Part shown: in pieces, positions 32,935 through 43,902 of the stretch | How the letters are laid out: the number at the start of each line of letters is the position of its first letter | Position numbering within the stretch: the first letter of the stretch is position 1 | Assembly: GCA_001600455.1 (NCBI GenBank) | Contig: BCKC01000001.1 | Location: 7,075,418 to 7,139,417 of the forward strand | Direction of reading: 5' to 3' | DNA length: 64,000 bases | Source of the DNA: Endocalyx cinctus | Lineage: Eukaryota > Ascomycota > Sordariomycetes > Amphisphaeriales > Apiosporaceae | The notes under the pieces: generated by a model | The model's input: only the letters and a program-made list of their open reading frames with translations | Databases searched by the model: none | Told to the model about the DNA's origin: nothing | Program-made: the position numbers and the translations under genes

Positions 32935-34831
32935 TTACAAGCTGTACTTGAAATAAACATCGTAGTCGCCCTTCTCAGGCTCGTGTGGAAGAGGAGATCC
33001 GGCATCTTCCGCCGCTTTGATCTTCTCGGCGCGCTTCTTGTTTACGACGTACATTCCCGTCATCAATGTGGCGACCATAAGTAGCGCGACAGCGGCGAGT
33101 CCTAAAGAGATCGAGAGACCCTTGATGTATCGAGGGCTGTCGGCTGACGTAAAAACCTGACCAACCGCGACTCCGGCGGTATTTCCTAGCGTCAATGTAG
33201 CTCCCACCATAGTGGCGCGCTTGAAGTGTCGGGCGACGTTGTCGCTGAGCCACATTATGCTCATTCCCGTCGTGGGATAAATTCCCATCACGGTGACTGA
33301 TGCAACTGGTTAGAATACCGTAACGAATTTATAGGATATTTGATTGATGAATGGGATTGCGACTTACTGAAACAAGCAAAGTATCGTACGCCAATATTTT
33401 CGACAGAAATCAAAATAGAATAGCCGATAATTAAGCACAATAGAGGGCCAGCGATCCAGAACCCTCGGTTAGACGTTCTATCCGACATGTATGCAGTGAA
33501 ACCGAAAGTAATCAATCCCCAAAAGTAGATAGGTACGGTGAGCAAGTTAGCCTTGACGGAGGTGTAGCCAAGACCCTTGATAATGGCGGGTAAGAATGTA
33601 GTGAAACCGTAGAGAGAGATATCGACGGAAAATTGGAATATCCAGCTGGATGGAGGTCAGTTATTTGGCCAATTAAATCTTTCCAGGTACTTGGATGTTG
33701 GATAGAACTTACAAACAATACCACTTAGGATCGGTGAGGGCATTGTATACAGCATCCCAGCTGAATTCCTCGTCGGCACCCCAGTGCGGGTCGAGCTCGT
33801 AACGCAGCTTCATCATATCTTTTTCCTCTTCTGACAAAAACCAGGCTTCGGTAGGGGACGTGGGGAAAACAAAGAAGAAGACGGGGCAGATTAAGACAGT
33901 AATAGCACCCTCGAGGATAAAAAGGGCGCGCCAGCTAGAGAAATACGTTCCTGTTTCGATCTGGGTCAGGCCATAGGCGAAGATTCCTCCGAAGGCGCTG
34001 GCCAGGGCACTAAAGGCGAAAATCACCGCAGATCTACACACATGATGTTAGTTTGATGTTTTTGATACTCTCAAAAATAATAGTAGAAATTTATGGATGT
34101 ATGAAAATAAAATAGCTTACCTCTTTCCTCTTTCTGATTTCTTGTAAATCAACCCGAGATAGACATTGATGCAAGGAATCAAGCCAGCCTCGAAGAAACC
34201 AGTCAACAATCGAGAAACGTACAGCCCTTGCCAATTCTCGACGAAACCGGTGAAGAGACAAATCATTCCCCTAATTATATCACCCGGTAAGAAATTGAAA
34301 TTATCATCGACGCGGAGCTTGCGAATTTATACATACCATGCAAAACAGCAAAACGTCAGAAGATATTTGGGACCGATGATTTTAAGAAGGACGGCGACGG
34401 GTCCTTCGAAAGGTACGTAGGTGGCATATAATAGGGTAACAGCTGTTCCATACTGGTTTCCGATCAGACCCAAATCATCGGGGAGGCCTGCAATTTGCGC
34501 ATTTCCTATGTTGCTCCTGATAGCATTTTTAGCATTTGAACGGTGTATATATTCAATTGTATTTATTTATCGCGTAGGGGAATTACCTGTCGAGATTGGC
34601 AAGTAGATAGAGTATACCGAGAAGACCAACTCCCCAAATCTACCGAGAACAATATTGCTTAGTCGATCATAAACACACAAACTATATTGATATAAAGGAA
34701 GGACTCACGTCGAACTTCCGCATCATCTTCCTCTCCTTCACCGGGTCTATGTGAGTAACAGTCGCGACATCTTTATTATCGCTGCCCTTCGTGGAATCGG
34801 CAACCGTAGTGACCATATCTTCCTTACTCAT
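32935..34831 (-). CDS. MFS permease of the allantoate/nicotinate (Dal5/Tna1) family
   Basis: Seven exons (34831-34709, 34639-34587, 34516-34337, 34270-34121, 34033-33713, 33645-33368, 33296-32935) all splice in phase to about 488 residues. After a soluble N-terminus the first helix reads IWGVGLLGILYLLANLDRSN, followed by the family signature NAQIAGLPDDLGL. Other landmarks are GFVENWQGLYVSRLLTGFFE, EAGLIPCINVYLG, YKKSERGKRSA and, in the central loop, FPTSPTEAWFLSEEEKDMM. Twelve helices are expected. Relatives import anionic nitrogen compounds such as allantoate, ureidosuccinate, nicotinate or dipeptides by proton symport at the plasma membrane. It is divergent from the oxoprolinase gene, which suggests it takes up that enzyme's substrate or a precursor; the actual substrate is not known. 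Confidence 0.93.
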
Positions 34832-35763
34832 AGTCGCGTTTTTGTTTATGATATAAGAAAATAGAACAAAATGAGAACTGGTTGACTACTAAGGTACCAC
34901 CCCAAAGGAAAAAGCAGGTGATAGTACCAAGGCCACTAATAAAACGACTGAAGATTCAAGAAACAGAGAGGACGTTGAAAACTTGAGAATATCCAATATT
35001 ACCGACTCAATGGTTCGTCCATGGTTGTTCCTACATCCGGTATTTATTAATAGCTGGAAAATACTTCTAGCTTTAAGGCTTTTAATGAGTAGGACCTAGA
35101 TCATCTTAAAGAATCATGTCATTATCGTGGACGACAAGCATCTAACATGGTTTATGGTGGAGAACTCTTATCGCTACTAGTATAGTCGTAGTGTTGCAGT
35201 CCTTCAAACTGCCAAATTGAATAAGTAAAGAGATATCGTAATTACTCGACTATGATAAGACTTTAAGATCGGTCCCGCTTATCATAAGTTGGTGACGTTA
35301 TTCCCTTTTTAATTAAGTCTAAGAATCTGTGACCGGTCCGATAAGAAATTACCGGGCTAGATGCCGATCACTTTTACTTCGGTAAGGGAACTCCGCCACG
35401 GGCCCTTCAAACTCAGCTCCATCCCAACTTGTAGTTCGGCATCATTCGTCACGGGGAAGATTATAGTGTCAAAGTCTCTAGTTGCGATAATTATCTATAC
35501 AGAGATCGTTGAATCGGGCCTGCGTAACCCCGAGTGATACTATAGCATACGGCCCTAAACCAGCTAAGCCGACCCGTGGATTTCAAAGCCGAGGGAGTCA
35601 AAACGGTACAAGTTTTAGAAACAAAAGTGTATATAAACTCCTCAAGCGCATAGACTTATCGCGTGGTTTTCTTATGATAGAATTAATCAATTTAAAAAAC
35701 ATTTGAAGATTCTCAATAATTTATACCCTTCTTCCAACCAAACCCATTCTATCACTAATAACC
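34832..35763. promoter_or_regulatory. Divergent promoter of permease and oxoprolinase with clustered GATA sites
   Basis: 932 bases between the two start codons. GATA-factor words are GATAAG at 35254-35259 and 35340-35345, CTTATC at 35167-35172, 35278-35283 and 35655-35660, and the palindrome GATAATTATC at 35486-35495. Fungal AreA/NIT2 activators bind paired HGATAR sites when ammonium and glutamine are scarce. The cluster sits in about 500 bases nearer the oxoprolinase gene. Binding is predicted, not shown. Confidence 0.55.
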
Positions 35764-38700
35764 ATGGGTTCAATTTCATCAGCTGGAATTAGGATAGCAA
35801 TTGATAGGGGTGGTACTTTCTGCGATTTGTAGGTATTGTCCCGCGGAGATACTTACATGTTCTTGGTGTTTTCATCTACCTACCTTTACGTATACTGACT
35901 TGTGAAAAATTTAGCTGGGCGCACATCCCGGGTCAAAAAGATGATGTTGTTTTCAAGCTCTTATCCGTCTGTCCCGACGAGTACCCAGATGCACCCACGG
36001 AGGGTATTAGAAAAATTCTGGAAATGGCTACGGGGGAGTCGATACCCAGGGGCACGCCATTAGACTTAGCGCCGGTGGAGAGCATAAGGATGGGTACGAC
36101 AGTCGCGACAAATGCGCTACTGGAGCGAAAAGGCGAGCGCACCGCTTTATTGATTACCAAGGGATTCCGAGACTTGCTTCTCATCGGAAACCAGTCTCGC
36201 CCAAAATTGTTCGATCTTGCCGTGCGCAAGCTCGACAAGTTGTACTCTACGGTTGTCGAGGTGGACGAGCGAGTCACGGCCGAGGGATTCTCCGAGGACC
36301 CAGAACCCCAGCCGATCGACGTGAAGAGCGATTCGCAGCTAGTCGAGGGTCTCACGGGAGAGCCACTCCGCATATTGAAGACGCCGGATTTGGACCTTAT
36401 CAAAAAAGACTTGCAGTCCCTGTGGGACGAGGGATACCGAAGCTTGGCGGTCGCCCTCATGCACTCTTACAATTTCCCGGACCACGAGTTGCAAATTGGA
36501 GAACTAGCAAAGGCGATGGGCTTCAAAGTTTCCTTATCGTCCCAATTACAGAGCATGATCAAATTAGTGCCGCGTGCGCAGTCCTCGGTAGCGGATGCCT
36601 ACCTATCGCCTATCACCACAAATTATCTCGAGGGATTCAGGCGCAGCTTCAAGGGAGAGTTATTAGATGACCACTCGAACAAACTGCTTCTCTCGCAGTC
36701 ACATGGTGGTCTAGTCAAATTTACCGAGTTCACAGGTCTCCGCGCCATCCTCTCTGGACCGGCCGGTGGTGTTATCGGATACGCGAGGACCTGTTACGAC
36801 GCGACAGAAGGCACCCCAGTTCTAGGTTTCGACATGGGTGGTACTAGCACTGATGTTTCTCGGTACGGCGGCACGCTGGAACACGTATTCGAGAACACGA
36901 CCGCGGAAGTTTCCATCCAGAGCCCGCAATTAGACGTGAACACGGTGGCGGCCGGAGGCGGCTCCATTCTCTTCTGGTCCAACGGCTTGTTCAAGGTCGG
37001 TCCCGAATCCGCCGGCGCCTATCCCGGCCCTGCATGTTACGGTAACGGCGGACCTCTGACGATAACGGACGCCAACTGCTTCCTCGGCCGTATCCTGCCG
37101 GACCGTTTCCCGCGCAAGCTGCATTTCGAGAAAGTGCGGGAGGAGTTCCTCAAGCTCACCGAAGAAGTTAACGCCGAGAAGAACGAGAAGCTCACTCCCG
37201 AGCAGGTCGCTATGGGCTTCCTCGAGGTCGCGAACGCGACTATGGCTCGTCCTATCCGCAGTCTTAGCGAAGGCCGCGGATTCGAGACGGCATCTCACAA
37301 CCTCGCCAGTTTCGGTGGCGCCGGTGGCCAGCACGCCGTGGCTATTGCTCGGGATCTGGGTATTCGTCGTGTCTTGATTCACAGACTCTCCAGTATTCTC
37401 TCGGCCTACGGTATGGCCTTGGCGGATATAGTAGTCGAGAACCAGGAGCCGGACGCGGCCGTCTACGGGCCCGAATCGAGCGCTCGTATCTCAGAGCGGT
37501 TCGAGTCAATGGGCGTTAAAGCCGTAGCCAACCTTGGAACTCAAGGCATTCCGAAGGACCGCGTATCGCACGAGTACTTCTTGAACATGAGGTACAGGGG
37601 TAGCGATACCGCGCTGATGATCGAGAAGCCGGATAGCGGTGATTTCGCCGCCGCCTTCGTCGAGCGCCACCACCGAGAATTCGGCTTCACGCAGGCGAGA
37701 GATATCTTGGTCGATGATGTCCGAGTCAGAAGCATAGGCAAGGCCATGGACGTCCCGATCGCCAGTCCTTTCAAGCAGATGCAGGGCTCCGAGAAATTCC
37801 CTGTCCTACAGGCGTCGGCGGCTCAGGACACCCGTAAAGTCTACTTCCAATCGAACGGGTGGACCGACACGACAATTTTCTACATCGAAAACGTTCCTAA
37901 GCCGTCTAAGATCTGCGGTCCCGCTATCGCTATCGACGCGACCCAAACTATCATCATCGACGAGGATAGCGAAGCGTACATTCTTGACGATTACGTTATT
38001 CTGGAACTTATTTCGTCGAAGTCGAAGGCTGTTAGAACCGACGAAGTCGACCCTATTCAGATGTCGGTATTTGGTCACCGATTCATGTCAGTCGCGGAAC
38101 AGATGGGCAGGACGCTACAGAAGACTTCTATCTCAACCAACATTAAAGAGCGACTTGATTACTCTTGTGCCATCTTCTCGGCCGATGGTGGTTTAGTAGC
38201 TAACGCGCCTCATATTCCGGGTCACTTGGGTTCAATGAGTACCGCGATTAGATATCAAGCTGATTATTACGGTTTAGAAGGATTGAAGCCTGGAGACGTC
38301 ATACTATCCAACCACCCGTGCGCTGGTGGAACACATCTTCCCGATCTAACAGTTACCACTCCAGTGTTTGATGATAACGACAACCCTACTAAAATTATGT
38401 TCTTCGTCGCAAATAGAGGTAAGTCGAAAGGCAAAAAAAAAAAAAAAATGGGGTGCTCTAAGAAATACGAAACTAACAAGATACACATAGGTCACCATGC
38501 CGATATTGGTGGAATTCTCGCCGGTTCTATGCCTCCCAACTCGACTGAGCTGTGGCAAGAAGGTGCCGCCGTCGAGTCTTTCAAGATGGTCAAAGAGGGT
38601 GTCTTTGACGAGGAGGGTCTCGTCGAGGAGTTATATGTCAAGCCCGGAAAGTACCCAGGCTGCAGCGGCACGCGAACCCTGAAGGACAATATCGCCGACT

Positions 38701-39953
38701 TGAAGGCTTCGGTCGCGGCCAACAACAGGGGTATCCACTTGATCCAGGCTATGGTCAAGGAGTACTCCTGGGATGTCGTGAGCTTCTACATGGAGGCTAT
38801 CCAGAAGAACGCCGAGGAGTCGGTACGCACGCTCCTCAGAGAGTTCAGTCGGCGATTTAAGGGACACCCCTTGAAGGCTGTTGACTGGATGGACGATGGC
38901 ACACCGTTGGTGCTTAAGGTCACGATTAACGGCGAAGATGGGTCGGCTAAATTTGACTTCACCGGCACCGGTCCCGAAGCATTTAACAACCTGGTAAGTT
39001 TGATTTAACATGAAATCCACAAGAAAAAAATTGGAGCATAGCTGACTAAAGATCTCTACGAAAAACAGAACACGCCTCCAGCCGTTATGTATTCCGGCAT
39101 TATCTACTGTCTCCGCTGCATGATCTCGTCCGACATCCCTCTCAACCAAGGCTGTTTGAGGCCCATCGAGGTCTACTGCCCGCAAGACACGCTCCTACGA
39201 CCCAGTCTCAAGGCCGCGACGGTAGGATCCAACGTCGAGACTTCGCAGCGCATCGTCGACCTCATCTTCAAAGCGTTCCGCGCGTGCGCCGCGAGCCAAG
39301 GCACGTGCAATAACCTGACCTTCGGATACGGCGGCACCGACGCCGAGGGTAACATCACCAAGGGTTTCGGCTACTACGAGACGATCGCCGGCGGCGCCGG
39401 CGCGGGACCGGGCTGGGACGGCCAGTCGGGCGTGCACACTAACATCACTAACACGCGCATCACGGACCCCGAGACGTTCGAGAAGCGGTACCCCGTCATC
39501 CTGCGCGAGTTCTCCATCAAGCGGGGCACGGGCGGCGCCGGCCTGTGGACGGGAGGCGACGGGTGCGTCCGGGACATCGAGCTGACGCGGCCGATGCAGG
39601 TCAGCATCCTGTCGGAGCGGCGCGTCAACCCGCCCTACGGCATGGCCGGTGGCGAGCCGGGAGGTAAAGGAGTGAACCTGTGGATCCGCAAGGACGAGAC
39701 GGACGGGACGACGAGGACCATCAGCCTCGGCGGTCGCGCGACGACGCAGATGAACGCGGGCGATCGCGTCATCGTCTGCACGCCCGGCGGCGGCGGTTAC
39801 GGCCCGGACCCGAACGCCGAGAAGGAGTTCATCCCCGCCGAGGAGCTGACCCTGACTAGGTCGGACGCCAAGGTCAACGGCCACGTCAACGGTGCCGTGT
39901 ACCGGGCGAGCGGTAGCGTGAACGAGAGGGAGGCTATGGCTGCTTCGAACTAG
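35764..39953 (+). CDS. OXP1: 5-oxoprolinase-type fused hydantoinase A/B protein
   Basis: Four exons (35764-35828, 35915-38418, 38491-38993, 39069-39953) join in phase to about 1318 residues, the usual length of eukaryotic 5-oxoprolinase. The enzyme hydrolyses 5-oxo-L-proline to L-glutamate with ATP in the cytosol. The N-terminal HyuA half starts AIDRGGTFCDFWAHIPG and carries the ASKHA-type nucleotide motifs MGTTVATNALLERKGERTAL, LSGPAGGVIGYA and GFDMGGTSTDVSRYGG. The HyuB half starts near residue 735 (VDPIQMSVFGHRFMSVAEQM) with IKERLDYSCAIF, SNHPCAGGTHLPDLTV and, across intron 2, NRGHHADIGG. The end contains GSNVETSQRIVDLI and GGGGYGPDP. Intron 2 is 72 bases with no stop in frame. Bacterial relatives act on hydantoins or N-methylhydantoin, so the substrate remains an inference. 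Confidence 0.92.
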
Positions 39954-40280
39954 AGGCGTAGATAAGCCTCGGAGATATTTGCATATGATATCGGCGTTTT
40001 TGATGGCGGCGGGGGGGTTTTGTTTTGATATTAGCATCAGCAATTAGCACTTATAAATCGCATGATTTGTCGATCGGGAACTACATGAGATCCCGAGGTA
40101 ACGCTAGATCTTTTTGAGCCGATATCCCTATCAGTATCATGGGCAGTGCATACAATTAGGTACATCCTTAGAATGCTGCTGGAATAGAACTTATTAACGA
40201 GAAGTCTTATAATCATTGTCTGTTTCAAAAAGTAAAACGTATTCTTCGTATTTCTCCTTATCGAACCAGTCTTGTTCAAA
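39954..40280. promoter_or_regulatory. Upstream region of the aspartate aminotransferase gene
   Basis: 327 bases between two plus-strand genes. A CTTATC word (GATAAG on the other strand) lies at 40257-40262, 19 bases before the start codon. It may share GATA control with the oxoprolinase promoter. Nothing else stands out. Confidence 0.35.
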
Positions 40281-41946
40281 ATGGGTAGTATCACTCCAGA
40301 GACGTCTATTTTCTCCACCTTGAAGGTGAACCCTTACGATGAAGCCTACTTGGTCAACCAAGCACTAGCCAATGATATCACCCCGGATAAAGTGAACCTT
40401 GGCCCGGGTGTCTACCGAGACGACGATGGTCAAGCTTGGACCCTTCCCTCGGTCAAAGAGGTACTTGATATAGCATACCTCCAAGTGAATCGAAGAGAAA
40501 TGTATACTGAAACTCCGACTAGGCAATCGCTCGTCTACCGGATAACCATGATTACCTACCGCAGGGGGGTTTCGAGCCCTTCGTCTCGGCAGCTCGCAAC
40601 CTGCTGTTCGCAGACAAGCTCGCCGGCGTAGACGAGCGACTGGTCACGGTGCAGACGGTTTCGGGGTCGGGAGCGTGCCACGTGGGCGCGGTGCTGCTCA
40701 TCAACAACCTCAAGCCTCGCAACGTGTGGATCTCGGACCCGTCGTGGATCAACCACGCGCTGATCTGGGAGTGCGCCGGCCCGGGCGTGACCCGCAAGTT
40801 CTACCCGTACTACCACTCCGAGACGCGGTCCCTCGACTTCGCCGCGATGAAGAGCGCGTTCGAAAACGAGGCCGAGAAGGGCGACGTCGTCATCCTCCAG
40901 GCCTGCGCCCATAACCCCACGGGCCTCGATCCCACTAAGGAGCAGTGGGTCGAAATCGCAGACATCTGCGAAAAGAAGGGTTTAATTCCGTTTTTTGACT
41001 GTGCCTAGTAAGTACTTATCGATCCATTATCTTTTGTTTTTCCTCTGCTATTGCCCGGAATAAATGGTAACAGGAATCCATTATGTAGTCAAGGGTTTGC
41101 TTCTGGTGACGTGGACGAGGATGCATGGGCGTTGAGATATTTCGTCGGACGGCCAGCGCTCGAGATGTGTGTCGCGCAGTCATTTTCCAAGAATTTTGGC
41201 CTGTATGGCGAGCGCGTTGGCGCTTTCCACGTGCTAGCTAAGGATGGTACGGTAAAAGCGGCGATCCAGTCGCAGCTGATCCGCATCATTCGATCCGAAG
41301 TGTCGGTAAGTTATAAGAGACCGTCTCCTCTACCTAACATCCGAGTCATCCGAGAACGTGACACAGCATCTTTCTAATTGGCTTCTTTTTTTTTTCTATG
41401 GCTAGTCGAGTCCTTCATTTGGTAGTAGAATCGTGGCGATCGTATTGAACGACCCGACGCTCCGAAAACAATGGCACGAAGATAATAAGACGATGAGCTC
41501 GCGAGTGAAGAGTATGCGACAATCGTTGTTTGATGAATTGAAGAAGTTGGGAACGCCGGGAACTTGGACCCATATTATAACTCAGGTAAGCTAGCGTGAG
41601 ATTTCTTTCCGAGATGCATCTCATATATACATCTCCTAAAAGATGATATAATATAATTACAGCTGACTGACTGACGAATTAGATTGGGATGTTTTCGTAC
41701 ACGGGATTGACAAAAGAACAAGTGGCTGAATTAAGAGAGAAGCATCATATACATATGCTTTCAAGTGGAAGGATCTCCATATCTGGTCGTAAGTAACAAG
41801 AACCAACGCGCCACGACGTATATCATTATGCTCGTCGTGGTTTAAGTTCTCCTATTAAGTACTAACAAACACATCACCTTGCAGTCAATACCAAAAATGT
41901 TGTTCGAGTCGCAAAGGCTTTCGACTCGGTTGTTCGTGGATCATAG
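40281..41946 (+). CDS. Aspartate aminotransferase (class I, PLP-dependent)
   Basis: Six exons (40281-40460, 40523-41007, 41089-41305, 41406-41585, 41683-41788, 41885-41946) stay in phase and give about 409 residues. It would catalyse L-aspartate + 2-oxoglutarate to oxaloacetate + L-glutamate. The N-terminus has NPYDEAYLVNQALANDITPD and LGPGVYRDDDGQAWTLPS; exon 2 restores NHDYLPQGGFEPFVSAAR. The cofactor region has QTVSGSGACHVGA and QACAHNPTGLDPT. The Schiff-base lysine lies in AQSFSKNFGLYGERVGAFHV at about residue 254. The C-terminus reads ISGLNTKNVVRVAKAF. No mitochondrial presequence is seen, so the cytosolic form is likely. Next to the oxoprolinase it could move the nitrogen of released glutamate. 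The enzyme identity is clear; the pathway link is inference. Confidence 0.93.
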
Positions 41947-42728
41947 AGATATTATTAGGTACTCTCTACTGAAATAAGTACCGAGTGTAGAGTGAAAAAG
42001 TACCTGAGTTAGAGCGAATAAGTGCTTAAGTTAGTACCTACCCTGCCTGCCTGCTACCTAGCAAGCGCCTACTAAGTGAGGTAATGATTATCGAGAAAGA
42101 AGGAGTACCGAAGGATTACCGTTGATTCATGTTATACCGCATAAGATTAACGACTCAAAATAACAAGTTGTATGTAACAAGAAATGGCAGTTGGCTTACA
42201 TGGATGGGTTAACCACGAAATAGAACCAACCAGCCAACGAAATACCGAGAAATTCTGGTGCCTGTTACACGCAGACACGATAAATGTTTAGTTGATATTA
42301 TCTCACTAAAATCCCTCAGCCGCCCCCCGTAAGTTCTATAAATACACTAAATTATGGACCTCTCAGGCAGCCATATTTTTTTCGAAAAATAGCGTAGTAT
42401 TACACCTAACCGGCCAATTTACAGGCCCTAACATGCCCGTATCCTACCGCTATTGACAGCGCCACCATCGATCACTGCGTCAATCCAATTCGGTTGGAGT
42501 CGAGTCTATGTAACGCCTCAAGCGCAGCGAAGGATGTGTCAGATTATCCAGGTATTCAGTCTGACTTACTCTTTTTCTTTTTCTTTTTTTCTCTTGTCTT
42601 CTTTTTCTTTTTCCTCTTCTAACTATTTTTTCACGATGTACATAGAGTTATAATCTTTTTTTTTTCCAGACTTCCACGGCTTCAACGTTATGCTTCATAC
42701 CGGTACATATAAAATATAAAATTCAAAA
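41947..42728. other. Intergenic region with pyrimidine tract
   Basis: Contains a long T/C-rich tract at about 42566-42630, 100-160 bases before the next start codon, as seen in promoters of many fungal genes. No gene is visible. Confidence 0.55.
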
Positions 42729-43902
42729 ATGTTGTCTCACGCGGCTACCGGGGCTTTTACCCTCTCTAACCGCTTCTCTGATATTGACGGTAGCACAACT
42801 CATACAGTGCTAAAGAGAGCGGCTGATAACTCGACCAGAAATGAATCAGTGGTCGGTATATTTATTGCTGTACTCATATTAACGTTCATATTACTTGCTC
42901 CCGTCTGTATATTTGTAAGCAGCCATATTCGTTACCTCACCCTCCATCTTGTTTTTTTAACCATTAACATAATATTAGTTACTCTACACCCTAGGTCAAC
43001 TCATACCTGTCCTCACAATCGTTGAAAGTGACGGTCCGTCGTCGTATGAGAGGGTTCCTTTAGGAAACGACGAGGATGAATATGATAGCGATATTGAAGC
43101 GGAGACAGACCCTACCGTGAACAAGTTCACCAACGTAACCCTTAACGCAGATGGGACCAGACTACCGATCACCTCTAGCGTGAGAGCCACCTACCGGCTT
43201 CTGCGCTTGGTGGAAGGATGGAAATCTCTCTTCCGCGGCTTCAACGCACATCTATTCAACGGCACGGCCATGTTTCTCGTCACCTCCGCTGTCCTCTCCA
43301 TCTTCCTGATTACCGATGTCGGCGTCATATTGCCGTTACCCATAGCTAACCTCATCGCATCCATACTCTGCTCCCCTATTCAGACCATGTGGGTCCACTT
43401 CGCCATCTCCCGACCCAGTTCGCTCTCCTGGCGCGAGAGGATACCTCCTTTCAAAAAGACCATCAAGGCCACCGCGCTACCCGCCGTATTCGTTTCCATC
43501 CCTTTCTCGTTCGCGCAGTGGCTACAAATCGTGGTTTTCTCGAGCGCGAGCGCCGGCATCGTCCATCTTAGCCTTTATCAGTTCGTGGTCCACCTTCTCG
43601 TCCCTAGCTTCGCCCTCTGGTTCCTCACCATTCCCGCCACCGTGATCCTCGTCCGCATCCAAGCTTCGCTCCTTCCGGCCGACCTGCACGCCATCGTCCC
43701 CTTCGACCGCAGGTTCGGCGTCTTGTCCGACGACGCCGAGTACCTGTCGATACGCGACGCGTGGAAGTCGGTCTCCCGCGCTGCTTGGATTCGTATCGTC
43801 AAGGTCTTCCTCACCATCCTTACCTTGTCCATTGGCGCCGTAATCGCTACGGGACTGTTGTTTGGTGCGGAGTTTATGATCGTTAGACTGATCGTACGTT
43901 GA
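42729..43902 (+). CDS. Carrier-like multi-pass membrane protein, fungal family of unknown function
   Basis: Two exons, 42729-42914 and 42979-43902 (64-base intron, GTAAGC donor), give about 369 residues. An extracellular or lumenal N-terminus with NST and NES glycosylation sites precedes helix 1 (SVVGIFIAVLILTFILLAPV). An acidic loop (GNDEDEYDSDIEAETDP) follows. The C-terminal part resembles mitochondrial carrier repeats: LRLVEGWKSLFRGFNAHLF, then helices and FLTIPATVILVRIQASLLPA with IVPFDRRFGV, and SIRDAWKSVSRAAWIRIVKV. Fungal databases often label such proteins ubiquitin carrier protein, which I think is a misnomer because no ubiquitin-conjugating fold is visible. Membrane location is clear; substrate and organelle are not. 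An alternative donor at 42907 also keeps frame with a different acceptor, but the model given has better splice sites. Confidence 0.75.

Noticed and set aside
39195..40043. 282-codon minus-strand ORF opposite the oxoprolinase
   Set aside because: A shadow of the GC-rich coding exon; its arginine/alanine-rich composition is typical of antisense frames.
42907..42994. Alternative intron in the carrier-like gene (GTATAT donor at 42907, CCTAG acceptor)
   Set aside because: It keeps frame, but the model with the GTAAGC donor at 42915 and the TTAG acceptor at 42978 has better splice sites and a longer hydrophobic segment.
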